Made by a program: the position numbers and the translations under genes
Notes under the pieces: model-generated
The model's input: the letters and a program-made list of their open reading frames with translations, nothing else
Database searches by the model: none
What the model was told of the DNA's origin: nothing
Part shown: one piece after another, positions 60,399 to 64,000 of the stretch
How positions within the stretch are numbered: position 1 is the stretch's first letter
How the letters are laid out: every line of letters begins with the position of its first letter
Source: Pseudomonas marvdashtae
GTDB taxonomy: Bacteria; Pseudomonadota; Gammaproteobacteria; Pseudomonadales; Pseudomonadaceae
Assembly: GCF_014268655.2 (NCBI RefSeq)
Contig: NZ_JABWQX020000001.1
Coordinates: forward strand, 2,820,001 to 2,884,000
DNA length: 64,000 nucleotides
Direction of reading: 5' to 3'

Positions 60399-61752
60399 CA
60401 TCAGCTTCAAGGTGCTGCTCGCCTACGTCGCGGGCGTGGGATTGAGCATTTTGCTGATTGCACTCGGCGTGTTCGCACTGGTCACTTCCAGGAGCGACAT
60501 CCTGCTGAGTACGGACGTCGCCGAGCGCACCCATGAACTGTCCGGCAAGCTGCTGTTCGACGCTACCGGCCGGCCCACCGGGTTCGACAACAGCGAGGGT
60601 GACCGGATCTGGACCTTCAAGAGCCTGGGGGCAGAAATCGGCTACCGCGTGCTGGATTCGGAGGCAAACGTCGTCCAGACGTCCACTGACGCGGCGTTCT
60701 GGTCGTCCGTTGCAACGGAGCATCCGACGAAGCAGTCGCGCTTCAAATTCGAGCGAGAAGGCATCCTGATGTACGCCGCCACCGCCCCGCTGGAACATGA
60801 CGGCAAGGTCTGGTATCTGCAATTCGCCGCCAGCGAACGGCTCATGGAACTGCTGCATGAGGGGTTCGCCTGGCCGTTCATGGGCGCCGGAATCGTCCTG
60901 TTCAGCCTGGTGCTGCTTTTCGTCTTCGGCGCCTGCGCCTACTTTACCTTGGGCTATGCGCTCAAGCCCTTGCGGGAGGTCTCGGAATCAGCGGCGGCCA
61001 TTTCCCCGCGCTCCTTGCACTCGCGGCTGGAGGTCAAGGCCGTGCCGTCCGAGGTGGCGCCGCTGGTGACCAGTTTCAACAGTGCGCTTGAGCGCCTGGC
61101 GCATGGCTACCGCGTCCAGCAGGAATTCCTGGCGACCGCGGCGCACGAGCTCAAGACGCCCCTGGCGTTGATCCGCGCCCAGATCGAATTGATGGAACCC
61201 AGCAAGGGCCGCGACTCGCTGCTCGACGATGCCCGGCACATGACCCGCCAGGTCCAGCAACTGTTGCTGCTGGCCGAGACGAGCGAAGCGCACAACTACA
61301 GCCTCGCCGCCGTGGATGTCATGGAGGTCGCCCAGGAAGCCGCCAGTTATCTTCAACGCATGGCCGATGCGGCCAATGTGCGCGTCGTCCTGGCGGGCCA
61401 TGTAGATGCGCAAGCGCCTTGGCAGGCCGACCGCAGCGCCCTCTTCACCCTGCTGAAAAACCTTCTGGAAAACGCCATCCAGCACGCCCCAGCCGAAACC
61501 GAGATACGCGTTGAGCTGAGCGCAGATACGTTGACCCTGCGCGATTGGGGCCCCGGGGTTGAACAAGGCCAACTCGCTCAGATATTCACCCGTTTCTGGC
61601 GCGGCGCTCATCGACGCGACCACGGCGCGGGACTGGGCCTGACGATCTGCCAGGAGATCGCCCAGGCCCACGGATGGACGCTCGTCGCGCGCAGGGCCGA
61701 GCCGGGGTTGTTGTTTTGTCTGTCCCGGCCCGCCCCTGAGCAACCCGCCTGA
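60367..61752 (+). CDS. Sensor histidine kinase, partner of the MipA-operon regulator
   Basis: 461 residues. Helices near 15-40 and 170-195 (FMGAGIVLFSLVLLFVFGAC) flank a periplasmic domain of about 130 residues. HAMP follows, then H-box FLATAAHELKTPLALIRAQI, N-box LLKNLLENAIQHAP, and ATP lid HGAGLGLTICQEIAQAHG. ATG 60367 lies inside the regulator's last codons (32-base overlap), a common coupled arrangement. The signal is unknown; envelope-active compounds exported by the neighbouring pump are a reasonable guess. Confidence 0.92.
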   Translation: MPFVRTTWRNSISFKVLLAYVAGVGLSILLIALGVFALVTSRSDILLSTDVAERTHELSGKLLFDATGRPTGFDNSEGDRIWTFKSLGAEIGYRVLDSEANVVQTSTDAAFWSSVATEHPTKQSRFKFEREGILMYAATAPLEHDGKVWYLQFAASERLMELLHEGFAWPFMGAGIVLFSLVLLFVFGACAYFTLGYALKPLREVSESAAAISPRSLHSRLEVKAVPSEVAPLVTSFNSALERLAHGYRVQQEFLATAAHELKTPLALIRAQIELMEPSKGRDSLLDDARHMTRQVQQLLLLAETSEAHNYSLAAVDVMEVAQEAASYLQRMADAANVRVVLAGHVDAQAPWQADRSALFTLLKNLLENAIQHAPAETEIRVELSADTLTLRDWGPGVEQGQLAQIFTRFWRGAHRRDHGAGLGLTICQEIAQAHGWTLVARRAEPGLLFCLSRPAPEQPA

Positions 61753-61767
61753 GCGCATGCGCTCAGG
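61748..61767 (+). terminator. 20-bp perfect palindrome after the kinase stop
   Basis: CCTGAGCGCA followed by its reverse complement spans the kinase stop region. It forms a strong hairpin without a T-run; terminator-like. Confidence 0.5.
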
Positions 61768-61899
61768 CGTGCTCACTGCCAACCAAACCTACAGGGTATT
61801 TCTGCAAGATTGGGCAATCATCGGACCGGATCGTGCAAGCTATCCCAGCCGATGCTTTCTATATTAATCGGTGCCAAACCTTCTGGAGCTGGTCCGACA

Positions 61900-62373
61900 A
61901 TGAGCGCCCTCAATATCAATGGCCGTGAGCACACGGTAGACGTAGACCCCGGTACCCCGATTCTTTGGGCCTTGCGCGACACGCTGGGCATGACCGGTAC
62001 CAAATTCGGCTGCGGTGCGGCCTTGTGTGGCGCCTGTACCGTTCACTTGGATGGCCAGGCCATCCGGTCCTGCGTGACGCCGATCGCCGCGGCGGTTGGC
62101 AAGAAGATCACCACCATTGAAGCGGCGACCGATGGCAGCGACCCGGTGGGCAGCGCCGTGCATGAGGCCTGGGTCAAGCACGATGTGGCGCAATGCGGTT
62201 ACTGCCAGAGCGGCCAGATCATGAGCGCCACGGCGTTCCTCAAGGCCCAGCCCAAGGGCAAGCAACCTACGCCGGCCGAGATCGATTCGGCCATGGCCGG
62301 CAATATCTGCCGCTGCGGCACTTACGCCCGCATCCGCGCCGCAGTGGCCGATGCCGCCAAAGCCCTCGCCTGA
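61900..62373 (+). CDS. Isoquinoline 1-oxidoreductase-type 2Fe-2S subunit (IorA-like)
   Basis: 157 residues. A plant-type ferredoxin domain, about 1-75, has [18 protein letters not shown], a standard four-Cys set ending IRSC. The second 2Fe-2S helical domain has [11 protein letters not shown] and [12 protein letters not shown]. It passes electrons from the molybdenum subunit. ATG 61900 behind GGAG is preferred to an open extension from 61810. It is followed after 13 bases by the large subunit. No FAD subunit is present, as in the IorAB and Tat-exported aldehyde oxidase types, which use cytochromes as acceptors. Confidence 0.93.
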   Translation: MSALNINGREHTVDVDPGTPILWALRDTLGMTGTKFGCGAALCGACTVHLDGQAIRSCVTPIAAAVGKKITTIEAATDGSDPVGSAVHEAWVKHDVAQCGYCQSGQIMSATAFLKAQPKGKQPTPAEIDSAMAGNICRCGTYARIRAAVADAAKALA

Positions 62374-62386
62374 CAGGAGCTAGCCC

Positions 62387-64000
62387 ATGCTGAACGAGAT
62401 TTTTCCAAATGAGCTGCCGCGCGCGCTGCAACACCTGCTGGATCGCGACGGGACTGAAGGCCCAGCCACCCTGCCCCGGCGCAGCTTTCTCAAGATCGTC
62501 GGCATCGGCGGCCTGGCCTTGGGCGCGTTCCCTCACCTCGCCTTGGCGCAACAGGCCAATGGCGCGAGCGAAGGACCGCTCAAGCCCACTCAGCAACCTT
62601 TGGCCTTCGTACAGATCGCGCCCAACGGCGAAGTTACCGTGACGATCAATCGCCTGGAGTTCGGCCAGGGTGTGCAGACTGGCTTGCCAATGATCCTCGC
62701 CGAAGAACTCGACGCCGACTGGACCCTGGTGCGCACGCGCAACGGCAGCAACGATGCGGCCTACATGGACCCGGCGTTTGGCATCCATCTCACCGGCGGC
62801 TCCAATTCGATCAAGAACAGCTACACCCAGTACCGCGAACTGGGCGCCCGCGCCCGCGCCATGTTGCTCGCCGCCGCAGCCGCGCGCTGGAACGTCGACG
62901 CCGCGAGCCTGACCACGCAAAACGGCAAAGTGCTGGGCCCGGGTGGCCGCAAGGCGACTTACGGCGAGCTGGCCGAAGCCGCCATGGCGATGCCCGTGCC
63001 GGAGAAAGTCACGCTCAAGGATCCCAAGGATTTCCGCATCATCGGCCAGGCCACGACCCGCCTCGATGCCAAGGTCAAGAGCAGCGGCCAGCAGGATTTC
63101 GGCATCGACATGCGTCTGCCGGGACAACTGACCGCCGTGGTCGCTCGCCCGCCGGTGTTCGGTGCCAGGATCGCGTCTCTGGACGACAGCGCGGCGCGCG
63201 CAACCAAAGGCGTGAAAGCCGTGCTGCGCGTGCCGCTGGATGGCGGTGCCGAAGGCGTTGCCGTGGTCGCCGACGGTTACTGGCAGGCAAAACTTGCGCG
63301 TGATGCGCTGAAGGTCGAATGGGACGTGGCTAAAGTCGAAAAGGTCGACACGGAAAAACAACTGGCCCAGTACCGGGAGCTGGCCGGCCAACCCGGCGCG
63401 CTCCATTTCGATGCCGACATGACACCCCTCGCCTCGGCCCCGCACCGGTTGGAGGCTGAGTTTGTGTTCCCCTATCTGGCCCACGCCCCAATGGAGCCGT
63501 TGAACTGCACTGTTCAGCTATCCGAAGGCCGCGCCCAGTTGTGGGTCGGCACCCAGTTCCCAGGCGGCGACGCCGCGGCAGCGGCGAAGGTGCTGAACCT
63601 CAAGCCCGAGCAAGTCCAGGTAAATGTACAGACGGCGGGCGGCGGTTTCGGTCGTCGTGGCGTGCCGACCAATGATTTTGCAGTGCAGGCTTGTGAAGTG
63701 GCCAAGGCCGCGCGCGCTGCGGGGCTTGATGCGCCAATCCGCACCCTGTGGAGTCGCGAGGACGATATCAAGGGCGGCTACTACCGTCCGCTGAATCTGC
63801 ACCGCGCGCGCATCGGCTTTGATGACAGCGGCAAGGTGTTGGCGTGGGATCACGCCCTGGTCGGGCAGTCCATCCTCGTCGGCACCCCGTTCGCGGGGCA
63901 GATAAAGAACGGCATCGACCCCACCGCGACGGAAGGCATGCGTGATCCCTATCCCTTGCCGATGCGACTGACCGTGCATCACCCCAAGCTCAACGTGCCT
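62387..64000 (+). CDS. Molybdopterin-binding large subunit (IorB-like), 3' end outside window
   Basis: 538 codons are visible and the frame runs off the window end. ATG 62387 has GGAG nine bases upstream. N-terminal [20 protein letters not shown] is a twin-arginine signal, so the cofactor-loaded complex is exported folded with its small subunit. [38 protein letters not shown] and [20 protein letters not shown] are hallmarks of the xanthine-dehydrogenase-like Mo subunit (GGGFGRR contacts the cofactor). It oxidises an aldehyde or N-heterocycle in the periplasm. Cytochrome or maturation genes may follow beyond the window. Confidence 0.93.
   Translation, partial: MLNEIFPNELPRALQHLLDRDGTEGPATLPRRSFLKIVGIGGLALGAFPHLALAQQANGASEGPLKPTQQPLAFVQIAPNGEVTVTINRLEFGQGVQTGLPMILAEELDADWTLVRTRNGSNDAAYMDPAFGIHLTGGSNSIKNSYTQYRELGARARAMLLAAAAARWNVDAASLTTQNGKVLGPGGRKATYGELAEAAMAMPVPEKVTLKDPKDFRIIGQATTRLDAKVKSSGQQDFGIDMRLPGQLTAVVARPPVFGARIASLDDSAARATKGVKAVLRVPLDGGAEGVAVVADGYWQAKLARDALKVEWDVAKVEKVDTEKQLAQYRELAGQPGALHFDADMTPLASAPHRLEAEFVFPYLAHAPMEPLNCTVQLSEGRAQLWVGTQFPGGDAAAAAKVLNLKPEQVQVNVQTAGGGFGRRGVPTNDFAVQACEVAKAARAAGLDAPIRTLWSREDDIKGGYYRPLNLHRARIGFDDSGKVLAWDHALVGQSILVGTPFAGQIKNGIDPTATEGMRDPYPLPMRLTVHHPKLNVP

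Noticed and set aside
62267-63484. A 405-codon minus-strand open frame at the right end
   Set aside because: Antisense to the Tat-signal-bearing molybdopterin subunit, which has a continuous, motif-rich plus-strand frame to the window end.
1-64000. CRISPR arrays, tRNA/rRNA genes, insertion sequences and prophage genes
   Set aside because: No regularly spaced repeats, RNA-gene signatures, transposase or phage genes were recognised on either strand.

Overview
The window is about 64 kb of high-GC chromosome with densely packed genes. The gene content points to Pseudomonas, most likely the P. fluorescens group: OprD-family porins, a DUF2790 protein, a 2-aminoethylphosphonate (AEP) cluster, LysR/TetR regulators beside small metabolic operons, and Pseudomonas-style two-component systems. 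The strongest positional landmark is a near-perfect dif (XerC/XerD) site at 18039-18066. KOPS-type octamers switch strand across it, so the window straddles the replication terminus of the main chromosome. No tRNA, rRNA, insertion sequence, integrase or CRISPR array was seen.

Left of dif (1-18 kb) nearly everything concerns phosphorus. There is the 3' part of an OprD porin and a PhnD/PhnC/PhnE-type ABC importer on the minus strand. A divergent LysR regulator follows, then an AEP-type importer with phosphonoacetaldehyde hydrolase (phnX) and a FAD amine oxidoreductase but no phnW. Next come polyphosphate kinase 2 and, divergently, pstSCAB without phoU. The pst genes are followed by a degenerate Fic-fold protein and a HAD-fold protein. 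Candidate Pho boxes lie on both strands between ppk2 and pstS.

Right of dif to about 35 kb are an MFS transporter, an ABC exporter, a GNAT, an aldo/keto reductase, an orphan molybdo-hydroxylase fragment gene, a CHASE3-GAF-GGDEF cyclase, and several small redox/electrophile-detoxification modules. Each module has its own regulator with readable palindromic operators: NemR-like TetR, ArsR, LysR and TetR. A few gene remnants are scattered here.

From 35.5 to 42.2 kb a four-gene minus-strand operon encodes an AcoX/NAD-kinase-like protein, two divergent glycine-decarboxylase P-protein subunits (GcvPA/GcvPB-like) and an acyl-CoA synthetase. It is divergent from a TetR regulator with two palindromic sites between them. 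No H, T or L protein accompanies it, and the active-site motifs depart from true GcvP, so this is the best candidate here for an undescribed pathway.

From 42.3 to 64 kb: a second DJ-1/PfpI protein, an NTP/NDP-exchange-like transporter, an SDR, a DUF2790 protein, a heavy-metal-type two-component pair and an OprD porin. A CitMHS carrier, PrpF/GalD-like isomerase and LysR cluster follows. Then come an RND pump operon ending in a lipoprotein hydrolase, a divergent MipA-response regulator-kinase operon, and an isoquinoline-1-oxidoreductase-type pair cut by the window end. A promoter-like block of about 64 bp is duplicated at 23359-23422 and 45867-45930 (opposite strands), linking the DUF2790 gene with the orphan gene at 23516.
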